From contig JABXIQ010000054.1 in the NCBI GenBank assembly GCA_013373015.1, positions 1 through 47,225 of the forward strand: DNA of 47,225 nucleotides, written 5' to 3'. This stretch comes from Kangiellaceae bacterium. Lineage in GTDB: Bacteria; Pseudomonadota; Gammaproteobacteria; Enterobacterales; Kangiellaceae. The position numbers were made by a program, and so were the translations under genes. The notes below the pieces were generated by a model. That model made no database searches. It was not told the origin of the DNA and worked only from the letters and a program-made list of their open reading frames with translations. This document shows, piece after piece, positions 27,515 to 36,118 of the stretch. Position 1 is the stretch's first letter, and the number at the start of each line of letters is the position of its first letter.

Positions 27515-28939
27515 CTAGCTCGACAAGGTTCTCAACAAGTTAGAAAAATCCTCATCAATATCCATGCTTTCCCCACGCAACTGCTCTATTTTACGACAAG
27601 CATGTAATACAGTCGTATGATCACGTCCACCAAAAGCATCACCAATTTCTGGCAAACTGTGATTGGTCAATTTCTTTGCTAAGGCCATAGCCATTTGTCG
27701 TGGCCGAGCAATAGAGCGACTGCGCCTTTGTGATAATAGATCAGAAACCTTAATCTTGTAATAGCTAGCAACAGTTTTTTGTATATTTTCTATCGAAATC
27801 AACTTATCTTGCGCGGCGATCAAATCTTTCAGTGCATCTTTGACAAAATCGAGGGTTATAGCACGTCCAGTGAATTGAGCATTAGCAATAACCCGCTTTA
27901 ACGCACCTTCCAATTCTCTAACATTTGAACGAATACGTTTGGCAATAAAGAAAGCCACTTCGTGCGGTAACTCAATTTTAGAAGAGGCTGCTTTACTCAT
28001 CAAAATAGCCACGCGAGTTTCCAATTCAGGCGGTTCAATAGCAACCGTCAACCCCCAACCAAAACGAGATTTAAGACGCTCTTCCAATCCCTCTATTTCT
28101 TTAGGATAACGATCACTGGTAATAATAACTTGTTTATCTTTTTCAATTAAGTTATTGAAAGTATGGAAAAACTCTTCTTGAGTACGGCCTTTGTTAGCAA
28201 AAAACTGAATATCATCAATCAACAAAGCATCTACAGAGCGATAAAAATTCTTAAACTTATCCATGCTGTTGGTTTGCAGTGCTTTAACCATATTAGCCAT
28301 AAAACGCTCGGAGTGCAGATACACAATACGAGCATCGGGCTTTTGCTCTAAAATAAGGTTTCCTACTGAGTGCATCAAGTGGGTTTTACCCAGACCAACC
28401 CCACCATAAATAAATAAAGGGTTATAAGAAACCCCTGGATTTTCAGCTACTTGTTGTGCTGCAGCGCGAGCTAACTGGTTAGATTTACCTTCAACAAAGT
28501 TAGAAAAGATAAACTGTTGATTTAAGGTGTTTTGCTGAAAACCAGCTGGACTAGCTGGCTTTTGCAAACTAACTGTAGAAGATGCTTGAGAAACTGCACT
28601 ATGACCAGAGAAAGTACTTTGGCCATTAGAAGCAGTGCTCGGTGAAGCTTTCTGATGATTCTGTTGCTGCTCAGGACTTTGTTGAGCGGCAATATTTCCA
28701 ACGTGTAACGAAATCTGCTTTGCTTTATCAAGTTCTTTGCTAGAAACAAATTCTGATATGCGATCTAGATATTGTTGACGGATCCAATCTACAAAAAAAG
28801 GATTTGGAGCAAATAACGCCATTTCTTGATCGCTTTCACGAACTTGAAGCGGCTTGATCCAAGTGTTAAATTCGGTTGCCGAAAGTTCTGATTGTAATTT
28901 TTGTAAACAACTACGCCAAAGGTTGCTAGAACTAGACAT
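27515..28939 (-). CDS. dnaA: Chromosomal replication initiator DnaA
   Basis: 474 residues from ATG 28939 ([19 protein letters not shown]), matching E. coli DnaA (467). Domain I (1-90) includes [12 protein letters not shown]; domain II is a Gln/Ser-rich linker (about 88-140); domain III AAA+ has Walker [10 protein letters not shown] at 179-187 and DDIQFFANK; domain IV has the DnaA-box helix [22 protein letters not shown]. An upstream extension of the frame to 29041 is rejected because it has no family match. A -10 TATAAT and -35 TTAAGA on the minus strand precede it. A TAATCCACA box at 29032-29040 may allow autoregulation. Confidence 0.97.
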   Translation of the reverse strand: MSSSSNLWRSCLQKLQSELSATEFNTWIKPLQVRESDQEMALFAPNPFFVDWIRQQYLDRISEFVSSKELDKAKQISLHVGNIAAQQSPEQQQNHQKASPSTASNGQSTFSGHSAVSQASSTVSLQKPASPAGFQQNTLNQQFIFSNFVEGKSNQLARAAAQQVAENPGVSYNPLFIYGGVGLGKTHLMHSVGNLILEQKPDARIVYLHSERFMANMVKALQTNSMDKFKNFYRSVDALLIDDIQFFANKGRTQEEFFHTFNNLIEKDKQVIITSDRYPKEIEGLEERLKSRFGWGLTVAIEPPELETRVAILMSKAASSKIELPHEVAFFIAKRIRSNVRELEGALKRVIANAQFTGRAITLDFVKDALKDLIAAQDKLISIENIQKTVASYYKIKVSDLLSQRRSRSIARPRQMAMALAKKLTNHSLPEIGDAFGGRDHTTVLHACRKIEQLRGESMDIDEDFSNLLRTLSS

Positions 28940-28950
28940 TGCACTTCCCA

Positions 28951-28963
28951 CTCCTGTTAGGAG
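28951..28963 (-). promoter_or_regulatory. Small hairpin covering an AGGAG ribosome site of dnaA
   Basis: On the minus strand CTCCT-AAC-AGGAG, just before a GGGAAG ribosome site and the ATG. It could partly hide the AGGAG. Confidence 0.35.
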
Positions 28964-28969
28964 CTTTTG

Positions 28970-28999
28970 ATTATAATTATTAACACAGAAGAATCTTAA
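28970..28999 (-). promoter_or_regulatory. dnaA promoter
   Basis: On the minus strand, -35 TTAAGA (28994-28999), 18-bp spacer, -10 TATAAT (28970-28975). Gives a leader of roughly 25 bases before the dnaA start. Confidence 0.65.
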
Positions 29000-29627
29000 T
29001 AAGTGCACTAGTCTAGATCCGAACACTAAAATAATCCACAACTTTAGCCATTTATTTTTCTTATTTAGGCATAAGTGTTAATAATAGAAAAAGAAGACAA
29101 AATATCCAGTAAAGAGCTTATACAATACAGAAAGGATGGTTTTGTGCATAACAAAGGTATAAAAACAGCTTAAAACTGTTGAAAACCAGACTAAAAGCTA
29201 GTTTCATCTATTTTACACTCAAGCTATCATCATTATAATGACACTTTGATCACTGATTTATAAATGAAATAACCTTTTGATTTTAAAGGTTAAAATAAAC
29301 TTATCAACAACATAATGATTAGCTAATAATAATATAAAGATCTTTAAATATATTTTAATATTATTAGCAAACTAACTTTGATAAAAAGTGATACGAACTC
29401 ATGAGTTAATGGTTAAATTTTACTAAATAGCATACAAATTTACTTAAAAATCATATATTGACAAAAAATCAAACAAAATAGTGATTAGTATGTTAATATC
29501 TTATCCACATAAACAGTCTAAAAAAGCAACAAAAGACTATATGTAGTGCAAAAAAACTTATTAGAACACAAGATGTGTAGATTCATTGGTGAGCCTTATA
29601 TTTACAGTAAAAAAGCGTGATTTATCG

Positions 29628-29656
29628 TTGCTTTACTTGTTTAATTACTATAAAAT
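29628..29656 (+). promoter_or_regulatory. rpmH-rnpA operon promoter
   Basis: -35 TTGCTT (29628-29633), 17-bp spacer, -10 TAAAAT (29651-29656). A DnaA box TTATTCACA (minus strand, 29690-29698) lies in the leader. Confidence 0.65.
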
Positions 29657-29808
29657 CTCGCGTCCTTTAAGGTGAAGCCTAAAATGAAATGTGAATAACT
29701 TACTGAAAAATGTTGGTTATTACTCCAGTTTAGGTTGTTAACAGAATTTGTTTCGCGGCTATATCAATATATTTGCGGCGAATAATTAACTAGTAATGGG
29801 TTAATACG

Positions 29809-29943
29809 ATGAAAAGAACATTTCAACCAAGCGTAATCAAGCGTAAGCGTACACACGGTTTCCGTGCTCGTATGGCAACTAAAGGCGGTCGTGCTATCTT
29901 AAACCGTCGTCGTGCTAAAGGTCGTAAGCGTTTAAGCGCTTAA
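29809..29943 (+). CDS. rpmH: 50S ribosomal protein L34
   Basis: 44 residues, starts [20 protein letters not shown] and continues [24 protein letters not shown], the invariant bacterial L34. Very basic, part of the large subunit. Located right of oriC and 43 bp before rnpA, as in nearly all gammaproteobacteria. The codons are strongly biased (CGT arginines), as expected for a highly expressed ribosomal gene. Confidence 0.98.
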   Translation: MKRTFQPSVIKRKRTHGFRARMATKGGRAILNRRRAKGRKRLSA

Positions 29944-29986
29944 TCTTTATTCGACTTAGCTACACTATCGACTCGAATCCTTTGAT

Positions 29987-30373
29987 GTGAGTGACGAAAA
30001 GGCGTTAGATCAGCTGATCGAGGCTGGTTTTTCTCGTCAACTTCGTTTGCTCACATCTAAAGATTTTCAAAAGGTTTTTAGCGAACCTGTAAAATTCGTC
30101 TGTCCGCCTTTTACCCTTCTCGCTTGTCCTAATCATTTATCTCATGCTCGACTTGGCCTGATTGTTGCTAAGAAGAACGTGCGTTTTGCTGTATCTAGAA
30201 ATCGACTAAAACGCCTTGCGCGTGAATCTTTTCGTTTGCATCAACAGCAATTACCGAGCTATGACCTGGTTTTATTGGCGCGTCGTGGTAGTAGTGACAT
30301 GCCGAATGAGGTATTATTCGAGCACCTTGATAAGCTTTGGTCTCGAGCGAAAAAGAAATGCCAAGTCTGTTAG
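29987..30373 (+). CDS. rnpA: Ribonuclease P protein component
   Basis: 128 residues. The RNase P signature is [30 protein letters not shown] (about 51-80), containing the RNR box. The start GTG at 29987 follows an ATGTGA context. It pairs with the RNase P RNA to process tRNA 5' ends. The stop at 30371-30373 overlaps the first codons of yidD by 16 bases. Confidence 0.95.
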   Translation: MSDEKALDQLIEAGFSRQLRLLTSKDFQKVFSEPVKFVCPPFTLLACPNHLSHARLGLIVAKKNVRFAVSRNRLKRLARESFRLHQQQLPSYDLVLLARRGSSDMPNEVLFEHLDKLWSRAKKKCQVC

Positions 30374-30591
30374 CAAAAGGTTTGATCAAAGGGGTGCGAT
30401 TATATCAGATCGTACTTAGCCCAATTATGGGTAATCAATGCCGTTTTGCACCAACATGTTCGCATTATTCGATCGAGGCGTTAGAAAAACACGGTGCCCT
30501 CAAAGGCAGTTGGTTGACCATTAAACGTATTGGTCGCTGTCATCCGGGGTGCGAAGGCGGTCATGATCCAGTGCCGCCCGTTAATCATTAA
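30358..30591 (+). CDS. yidD: Membrane protein insertion efficiency factor YidD
   Basis: 77 residues. Motifs of YidD are all present: [57 protein letters not shown]. It is an amphipathic cytoplasmic-face protein helping YidC. I use ATG 30358 (MPSLLAKG) rather than the in-frame GTG at 30337 because it gives the family length. Translationally coupled to rnpA (16-bp overlap) and 32 bp before yidC. Confidence 0.95.
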   Translation: MPSLLAKGLIKGVRLYQIVLSPIMGNQCRFAPTCSHYSIEALEKHGALKGSWLTIKRIGRCHPGCEGGHDPVPPVNH

Positions 30592-30623
30592 TAACAGTAT
30601 TAGAATTACAGTAAGAGAACACT

Positions 30624-32237
30624 ATGGAATCCATGCGCAGTTTCTTTATTTTAGGTTTAGCCGTTTGCAGCTTTTTGTTGTATCAGGCATGGCAAAAAGA
30701 TTATGGTCCGCAACCTGAACAGGTAACATCTTCAAGCAGTGACACACAAGTTGAAGTGGATACCAATACACAGGTCGCTAGCAATCAATTAATTGAAGTC
30801 ACTACTGATGTGCTTAAAATCAAAATTGATCCGAATGGCGGTGATGTCGTTTATGCTGAATTATTTGATTACGATGTTGAATTGAATAAATCCGAAAATA
30901 AAGTTGTATTGTTTGATTATCAAGATCGAGTTTATCAAGCAAAAAGCGCTTTATTAGGCGAAGGTGCTCCAGACAATCAATTGCCAAGAGCGCGTTTTAC
31001 AACTCATGCCAATCAATTCCAACTTGCCGATGGCCAAGATAGTTTACAAGTACCGTTAACTTGGGCCAATGCAAAAGGTGTTACCTTTGAAAAAGTATTC
31101 ACACTAAAGCGTGGCCAATATCTTGTTGATCTAGAATATAAAATTAATAACCAATCGGCCAATGATCGTACTTATAACTTCGTGGCTGAATTAGTGCGCG
31201 ATCAAAAACCAACAGGTTTAGAAGAAAAATCATCATTTGGTATGAAAGCTTTTATGGGCGTTGCTTACTCGCCTGAAGAGAAAAAATACGAAAAAATTGC
31301 TTTTGAAGATCTAGCAGAAGAGCCGATCAATGTTTCCCGTCAAGGTGGCTGGGTTGGTTTCTTGCAGCACTACTTTATGTCTGCTTGGATCCCGACTCAA
31401 GATCAGCAAGTGACTATCACCTCAACCATTAAGCAAAACAAAGATAGCATTATCCGTTTTGTGCAACCAACGGTTTCAGTACCTTCTAACCAACAGCAAA
31501 CGATAAATGCTCAGCTATATGTTGGGCCAAAATTGCTTGAGCAATTAGAGAATGCTGCGCCAGGTTTAGAAAAAACCATGGATTTATCTTGGGTGTGGTG
31601 GATTGGTTTACCATTGTACAAGTTGATGAAATTCTTATTTGGCTTCTTGGGTAATTGGGGTTTAGTAATTATTGCGATTACCATCATTGTAAAAGGGTTA
31701 TTGTGGCCTATTTCAGCTGCACAGTATCGTTCAATGGCAAACATGCGAAAATTACAGCCAAAAATGCAACAGCTTAAAGAGCGTTATGGCGACGATAAGC
31801 AACGTATGCAGCAAGAAATGATGAAAATGTATAAAGAAGAAGGTGCTAACCCATTTGGTGGTTGTTTACCCATGCTTCTGCAATTCCCGATTTTCATAGC
31901 CTTGTATTACGTTCTCTTCGAAGCAGTAGAATTACGCCACGCACCTTTCTTTGGTTGGATCCAAGATTTGTCGGTAATGGACCCGTATTTTGTTTTACCA
32001 TTATTGATGGGTGGTAGTATGTGGTTGATGCAAAGACTTCAACCAAAATCACCTACCATGGATCCAATGCAACAAAAAATGATGCAATACTTACCAGTAT
32101 TCTTTACTGTATTTATGTTGTGGTTCCCTGCTGGTTTGGTTTTATACTGGTTGTGCAACAACCTACTATCGGTAGCACAACAAGCATACATTACCAAAAA
32201 AATTGAAAATCAGCCGTCGAAAAGCAAAAAGAAATAA
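30624..32237 (+). CDS. yidC: Membrane protein insertase YidC (Oxa1 family)
   Basis: 537 residues. N-terminal signal-anchor (SFFILGLAVCSFLLYQAW), a periplasmic beta-supersandwich domain (about 60-320), then the five-helix conserved core: WGLVIIAITIIVKGLLWPIS with the hydrophilic-groove arginine of the family in the SAAQYRSMANM region, PKMQQLKERYGDDKQRMQQEMM coiled coil, GGCLPMLLQFPIFIALYYVL, and QQKMMQYLPVFFTVFMLWFPAGLVLYW. The C-terminus is lysine-rich, as is usual. It inserts inner-membrane proteins with or without Sec. Followed after 27 bp by mnmE. Confidence 0.96.
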   Translation: MESMRSFFILGLAVCSFLLYQAWQKDYGPQPEQVTSSSSDTQVEVDTNTQVASNQLIEVTTDVLKIKIDPNGGDVVYAELFDYDVELNKSENKVVLFDYQDRVYQAKSALLGEGAPDNQLPRARFTTHANQFQLADGQDSLQVPLTWANAKGVTFEKVFTLKRGQYLVDLEYKINNQSANDRTYNFVAELVRDQKPTGLEEKSSFGMKAFMGVAYSPEEKKYEKIAFEDLAEEPINVSRQGGWVGFLQHYFMSAWIPTQDQQVTITSTIKQNKDSIIRFVQPTVSVPSNQQQTINAQLYVGPKLLEQLENAAPGLEKTMDLSWVWWIGLPLYKLMKFLFGFLGNWGLVIIAITIIVKGLLWPISAAQYRSMANMRKLQPKMQQLKERYGDDKQRMQQEMMKMYKEEGANPFGGCLPMLLQFPIFIALYYVLFEAVELRHAPFFGWIQDLSVMDPYFVLPLLMGGSMWLMQRLQPKSPTMDPMQQKMMQYLPVFFTVFMLWFPAGLVLYWLCNNLLSVAQQAYITKKIENQPSKSKKK

Positions 32238-32264
32238 ACGGCTCATTATATTTAGAGACTAAAT

Positions 32265-33626
32265 TTGAGTAATACCTCAGATACCATAGCTGCAATTGCA
32301 ACGCCACCCGGTCGAGGTGGCGTTGGCATTATTCGCCTTTCTGGCAAGTTATCACAACAAATCGCAAAAAAAATTCTGCACAAAGATCTTAAAGTCAGAC
32401 AAGCAAGTTACTTACCTTTTTTTGATCGAAACAACACTATTGTTGATCAGGGAATTGCTTTACTTTTTAAAGCGCCAAATTCTTTTACTGGCGAGGATGT
32501 GCTTGAACTGCAAGGTCATGGTGGACCTGCGGTTTTAGATATATTGCTGAAAGAAATTTTGGCGCTAGGTGCACGAATTGCTAAACCTGGGGAGTTTTCA
32601 GAAAGAGCCTTTCTTAATGACAAATTAGACTTGGCGCAAGCGGAAGCTATTGCCGATCTGATTGAATCGACTTCAGAGCAAGCAGCACGATCTGCAATGC
32701 GCTCATTACAAGGTGAGTTTTCGAATAAAGTCCATGAGCTAGTCGAAGCCTTAATTCATTTACGCATTTATGTAGAGGCTGCGATAGATTTTCCAGAAGA
32801 AGAAATTGATTTTTTATCTGATGGAAAAGTGCTAACCGATCTCAAATCAATTATTAATAATATCGAACAATTGCAACAACAAGCGCAACAAGGATCGATT
32901 TTACGCGAAGGTATGACAGTGGTTATCGCAGGAAAACCTAATGCGGGTAAATCCAGTTTACTCAATGCGTTAGCAGGTAAAGAAACCGCCATTGTGACTG
33001 AAATTGCAGGAACAACCCGCGATGTACTTCGTGAACATATTCATATTGATGGGTTACCATTACATATTATTGATACAGCGGGTTTGCGTGAGTCAGATGA
33101 TAAAGTGGAACAAATAGGTATTGAGCGAGCTTGGAATGAAATAGAAAAAGCTGATCAGATTATTTTGGTAGCCGATTCCAATGAAGTAACAGAATATTCA
33201 CCTCATTCAATCGATCAATCATTTACCCGTTTTGAGCAATTCAAAGAGAAATTATTAATTGTTGCCAATAAAATAGACTTATCGAATATTGATAATCAAA
33301 CCATACAATCCGAATACAAAGTAATCCCGATTAGTGCAAAGCAGGGTAATGGGATTGATGTTTTGAAAAGTGAGCTCAAAGAAATTGTTGGGTATCAACA
33401 ATCTTCAGAAGGATCGTTTTTGGCTCGTCGACGCCATTTAGATGCTATTGAGCGGGCGTTAGATTATTGTGAAAAAGGCAAAGCGCAACTGGAAGATTTT
33501 AATGCAGGTGAATTGTTAGCAGATGAACTGCGCCAAGCGCAAAATGCGCTATCAGAAATTACAGGCGAGTTTTCAGCTGACGATTTGTTAGGAAGAATTT
33601 TTTCTAGTTTTTGTATAGGAAAGTAA
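32265..33626 (+). CDS. mnmE: tRNA uridine-5-carboxymethylaminomethyl(34) synthesis GTPase MnmE
   Basis: 453 residues (E. coli 454). A formyl-THF-binding N-terminal domain ([20 protein letters not shown]), then a GTPase domain with G1 GKPNAGKS (223-230), G2 TTRD, G3 DTAG (270-273) and G4 NKID. It ends in CIGK with the catalytic C450. It works with MnmG to install cmnm5 on U34 of tRNAs. The start is TTG (32265), preceded by a weak TAGAGA. In most relatives mnmG follows closely; here 7.4 kb of other genes intervene. Confidence 0.96.
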   Translation: MSNTSDTIAAIATPPGRGGVGIIRLSGKLSQQIAKKILHKDLKVRQASYLPFFDRNNTIVDQGIALLFKAPNSFTGEDVLELQGHGGPAVLDILLKEILALGARIAKPGEFSERAFLNDKLDLAQAEAIADLIESTSEQAARSAMRSLQGEFSNKVHELVEALIHLRIYVEAAIDFPEEEIDFLSDGKVLTDLKSIINNIEQLQQQAQQGSILREGMTVVIAGKPNAGKSSLLNALAGKETAIVTEIAGTTRDVLREHIHIDGLPLHIIDTAGLRESDDKVEQIGIERAWNEIEKADQIILVADSNEVTEYSPHSIDQSFTRFEQFKEKLLIVANKIDLSNIDNQTIQSEYKVIPISAKQGNGIDVLKSELKEIVGYQQSSEGSFLARRRHLDAIERALDYCEKGKAQLEDFNAGELLADELRQAQNALSEITGEFSADDLLGRIFSSFCIGK

Positions 33627-33786
33627 ATAAGCTTGTAGAAATGAGTTATTAACTACCCATAATGTCGGAATTTCGAGGAATCATGCACTTTATGGGCGCC
33701 TTTACTATGGTATTAGTCATAAAATCAACACTTCGATTTTTTACTTTTAAAATCATAGTGTTACAATCGAATTCTGGTATTCTTAT
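33627..33786. other. Region between mnmE and the cassette boundary
   Basis: 160 bp, no gene. Contains the imperfect stem-loop at 33728-33761. No T-rich terminator for mnmE is evident and no attI-like site was recognised. Confidence 0.4.
33728..33761. repeat. Imperfect stem-loop between mnmE and the cassette start
   Basis: Arms ACACTTCGATTTT (33728-33740) and AAAATCATAGTGT (33749-33761) pair at 11 of 13 positions around an 8-base loop. It lies about 26 bp before the cassette boundary and its role is unclear. Confidence 0.4.
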
Positions 33787-33793
33787 GTTAAGC
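33787..33793 (+). mobile_element. Left boundary of integron cassette 1 (core site GTTAAGC)
   Basis: GTTAAGC fits the GTTRRRY core. In an integrated cassette the first bases after the G (TTAAGC) complete the R' box of the circular form and should be complementary to its own R'' box. The R'' box of the site after the SseB gene is GCTTAAC, the exact reverse complement. Confidence 0.7.
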
Positions 33794-33808
33794 ATCAGGA
33801 GAAAGTGA

Positions 33809-34576
33809 GTGCAATTCGAACCAGAGAATGAATTTGAATTATCTTTAGTTAAAGCAGCAACAGACCTTGCGCATCGCCCTCAATTTTACAAAGATTTGTG
33901 CGATGCAGATCTATTCATAATTCAGCATGGCGAAAAGCAGCCTGAATCACATGAAAGAGTTACATTAGAGCAAGGAAAAACGATACAGATCCAAAATATT
34001 GAACATAATGGAAAACTATATATTCCGGTCTTTTCCTCAATAAGCCGTCTTCAACGTGTTATCTCTGAAGAGGTTGCTTATCTCGGTGTAAACGCATTGG
34101 AGCTAATGAAGTTTACACATGGTGCGGAGCTACTGTTAAACCCAGGGTCAGATTACGGCAAAGAATTTACTAAAAATGAAATCCAATCAATTATCGATGG
34201 CAGCATATGGGAGCCTCCTGAAACATATACTCAGAAAGCCGAAGCAAAAGTAATGCTTGGACAACCTAAAGTATATCCGCAAGAGCTGACTTCGGCGTTG
34301 TCACGCTTTTTTAAAACAAAAAAACAAGTTAAAAAAGCTTGGGTAGCCCATTTTCATAATCCAGATGATGGCTTGCCACCGCACACTCTAATTGCAATTG
34401 ATGCAGGAGATTCCTACAAAGAAGTATCAAGTGAAATGGGCATGGTTATAAACAGTATCAACATCCCTAATCCACCTGTAGATATAATCCCCATAACCAA
34501 TGGTGGTGGTCTTGAAAGCTACTTCCTAAATGGGCAAAAACCGTTTTACACAAAAAAGGTTCTGGGTTTGTTCTAA
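33809..34576 (+). CDS. SseB-family protein carried on an integron cassette
   Basis: 255 residues with SseB N-terminal (about 5-130: ELSLVKAATDLAHRPQFYKDL, GKLYIPVFSSISRLQRVI, GAELLLNPGSDYGKEFT) and SseB C-terminal (about 147-255: LGQPKVYPQELTSALSRFF, AWVAHFHNPDDGLPPHTLIAID) domains. The founding E. coli SseB was named for enhanced serine sensitivity; the molecular function is unknown. GTG start with AGGAG at 33797-33801, 7 bases upstream. The gene starts 16 bp after the cassette boundary and its stop is 1 bp before the attC, the compact layout typical of cassettes. Expression would come from the cassette context. The function within an integron is unproven. Confidence 0.82.
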   Translation: MQFEPENEFELSLVKAATDLAHRPQFYKDLCDADLFIIQHGEKQPESHERVTLEQGKTIQIQNIEHNGKLYIPVFSSISRLQRVISEEVAYLGVNALELMKFTHGAELLLNPGSDYGKEFTKNEIQSIIDGSIWEPPETYTQKAEAKVMLGQPKVYPQELTSALSRFFKTKKQVKKAWVAHFHNPDDGLPPHTLIAIDAGDSYKEVSSEMGMVINSINIPNPPVDIIPITNGGGLESYFLNGQKPFYTKKVLGLF

Positions 34577-34577
34577 T

Positions 34578-34658
34578 GCTTAACAAGGTCAGGCAAAATC
34601 GCACACTTCGTGTGCTGGACTCACAACAAGTTGCTCGCCTTTGCAGGCGGCGTTATGT
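34578..34658 (+). mobile_element. attC: attC recombination site of cassette 1
   Basis: 81 bp: R'' GCTTAAC (34578-34584) followed by AAGG, and R' in GGCGTTATGT (34650-34659; core GTTATGT 34652-34658). The centre includes a hairpin GCACAC-TTC-GTGTGC (34601-34615), and GCCTTTGCAGGC (34638-34649) precedes R', as in Vibrio and other gammaproteobacterial attC sites. Recombination would fall between G and TT at 34652. Confidence 0.82.
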
Positions 34659-34686
34659 GTATTAGTTGAGTTCATTAAGGAGTCCA

Positions 34687-35613
34687 ATGAACGCAATCGA
34701 AAAAATAAAACTTCTAGAAAAGATAGGTATTGAGCTACAGGCTCAAATGACCTTCTCTGAAATTGATGTTTATTTTGGAGCTCATGGAATTAATTTCAAA
34801 GAAGTACAGCCAAGCGCTAACAGCAAAAGAATATACGCTAAGGAAGTTCTTGCTAACGAACCTGAAGAAGTAATATTAAAGTTAGCAGAAGAGCTAGGTA
34901 TTCCTCACAATCATGCGCCAGTTACTAAGAAAGAAGCTACTTTCTGGAAAGCCGGATACTTCAAATTATTTATAAGTCACCTCGCATCTTTCAAAGTACA
35001 AACTTCAAATTTACAATCTGTTCTTAAAAAGTATGGCATATCCGCCTTTGTTGCACATGAAGATATAGAACCATCAAGAGAATGGCAAAATGAAATAGAG
35101 GCAGGCCTTCAAACAATGGATGCATTAGCTGCAATATTAATGGACGGATTCAAAGAAAGTAATTGGTGTGACCAAGAGGTGGGCGTAGCTGTTGGCAGAG
35201 ACGTATTAATAATACCTGTTAGGCGTGGTTTAGACCCATATGGTTTCATTGGTAAATACCAAGGAATTCAAGCTCAAAACAAAACTGTAGGCGAGGTCGC
35301 TGATGCAATTTTCACAACTATAGTACGCTCACCCAAAACCAGAATGAAAATGCTAAGAGCAGTGTCTAGTTCAATTTCCCAATCGACTGACATAATGGAA
35401 GCAATTGAGAAAATTCGTATTTTAAGTAGCATAGAAAACATTCCAACAGATATTTTAGAGAGCCTCAAACAACAAATATCTGAAAACTATGTTTTAATTG
35501 AATCTCAAGAATTACTAAATGCAGTAAACTCACTCTTAATAAAATATGGTTTAACAAAAGTTGTTATAGGCACATCTAAATCAGAGGAAGATTGGGATGA
35601 TATACCGTTTTAA
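34687..35613 (+). CDS. TIR-domain protein, probable defence effector, on a cassette-like unit
   Basis: 308 residues from ATG 34687 (AAGGAG at 34677-34682, ideal spacing; the in-frame TTG at 34666 is rejected). N-terminal domain 1-75 (KIKLLEKIGIELQAQMTFSEIDVYFGAH, ELGIPHNHA) resembles small N-terminal domains found with abortive-infection and TIR proteins, but I cannot name it with certainty. TIR domain about 91-215: LFISH (94-98), HEDIEPSREW in the BB loop, ILMDGFKESNWCDQE with the expected NADase glutamate E164, then VAVGRDVLIIPVR. A C-terminal helical part (about 216-308) follows. Bacterial TIR proteins with this glutamate often degrade NAD in phage defence. The gene starts 35 bp after the attC R' site. 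Confidence 0.82.
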   Translation: MNAIEKIKLLEKIGIELQAQMTFSEIDVYFGAHGINFKEVQPSANSKRIYAKEVLANEPEEVILKLAEELGIPHNHAPVTKKEATFWKAGYFKLFISHLASFKVQTSNLQSVLKKYGISAFVAHEDIEPSREWQNEIEAGLQTMDALAAILMDGFKESNWCDQEVGVAVGRDVLIIPVRRGLDPYGFIGKYQGIQAQNKTVGEVADAIFTTIVRSPKTRMKMLRAVSSSISQSTDIMEAIEKIRILSSIENIPTDILESLKQQISENYVLIESQELLNAVNSLLIKYGLTKVVIGTSKSEEDWDDIPF

Positions 35614-35637
35614 GCGCACATTATTAAGGCGTTAAAT
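35549..35637 (+). mobile_element. Possible second attC, degenerate, overlapping the TIR gene end
   Basis: GTTTAAC (35549-35555) fits the R'' consensus and GGCGTTAAAT (35629-35638, core GTTAAAT 35631-35637) fits an R' site. Distance 89 bp. The inner L boxes pair poorly, and R'' is not complementary to the first bases of this cassette, so this is weak. Confidence 0.3.
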
Positions 35638-35667
35638 TGAATTTTACAAGTTAACAAGGAGCTGATT

Positions 35668-36048
35668 ATGGTTAAAAATCCTATTGGTTGGTTTGAGATA
35701 TATGTGGATGATATGGAGCGCGCAAAAAGCTTCTATCAGTCGGTATTAAAAGTTGAGTTATCACCTTTAACTAATCCCGAAGAAGGTGGTTTAAGTATGT
35801 TGGCCTTTCCTTCGGATATGGAAAACTATGGTGCGAGTGGCGCTATCGTTAAAGTGGAGGGTGTTAAATCTGGTGGTATGAGTACTATTGTATATTTTCA
35901 GTGTGACGATTGTGCCGATGAAGAGTCGCGTGTAGAAAGTTCAGGCGGAACAATTGAGCGCAGCAAAATGTCGATAGGCGAGTATGGTTTTATAACTTTA
36001 GCTCGTGATACCGAGGGTAATATGATCGGCTTTCATTCTTTGAAATAA
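35668..36048 (+). CDS. VOC (glyoxalase/bleomycin-resistance) family protein
   Basis: 126 residues, two beta-alpha-beta-beta-beta VOC modules: NPIGWFEIYVDDMERAKSFYQSVLKVEL and the C-terminal GFITLARDTEGNMIGFHSLK with the conserved glycine. The metal-binding positions are not all recognisable, so the reaction is unknown; it resembles the PhnB/YetH-like uncharacterised branch. AAGGAG lies 7 bases before the ATG. VOC proteins are frequent integron passengers, and a GTTAAAT core is 30 bp upstream, but no attC follows it, so cassette status is unsupported. A terminator follows. Confidence 0.85.
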   Translation: MVKNPIGWFEIYVDDMERAKSFYQSVLKVELSPLTNPEEGGLSMLAFPSDMENYGASGAIVKVEGVKSGGMSTIVYFQCDDCADEESRVESSGGTIERSKMSIGEYGFITLARDTEGNMIGFHSLK

Positions 36049-36070
36049 ACATTTTTAAAAAATGTCATAA

Positions 36071-36095
36071 AAAAAGGAGCGTAATACTCCTTTTT
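36071..36095. terminator. Terminator after the VOC gene (bidirectional)
   Basis: AAAAAGGAG (36071-36079), loop CGTAATA, CTCCTTTTT (36087-36095). An additional AT-only palindrome lies at 36049-36065. Confidence 0.88.
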
Positions 36096-36118
36096 AAATT
36101 AAAACTTAAGATTTGATA

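Larger units (their letters stand above)
28940..29808. other. oriC: oriC: replication origin between dnaA and rpmH
   Basis: 869 bp without genes, very AT-rich. DnaA boxes seen: TTATCCACA at 29501-29509 (perfect), TTATCAACA at 29301-29309, TAATCCACA at 29032-29040, and on the minus strand TTATGCACA at 29143-29151 and TTATTCACA at 29690-29698. An AT-rich run with GATCTTTAAATAT at 29339-29351 extends to about 29366 and resembles the E. coli GATC-containing 13-mers, so it is the likely unwinding element. Transcription diverges around it: the dnaA promoter leftward and the rpmH promoter rightward. Confidence 0.9.

Noticed and set aside
28940-29041. N-terminal extension of DnaA to 29041
   Set aside because: The extra 34 residues have no DnaA similarity and cross the promoter and hairpin; ATG 28939 has a good ribosome site and gives the normal length.
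34666-34686. TTG start of the TIR gene at 34666
   Set aside because: ATG 34687 follows AAGGAG at ideal distance; the upstream codons cover this ribosome site.
35668-36048. VOC gene as a third integron cassette
   Set aside because: A GTTAAAT core lies upstream, but nothing resembling an attC follows the gene; an ordinary terminator does.
36049-36065. Perfect AT-only palindrome after the VOC gene
   Set aside because: Only A-T pairs apart from two G-C, next to a clear terminator; too low in complexity to interpret.
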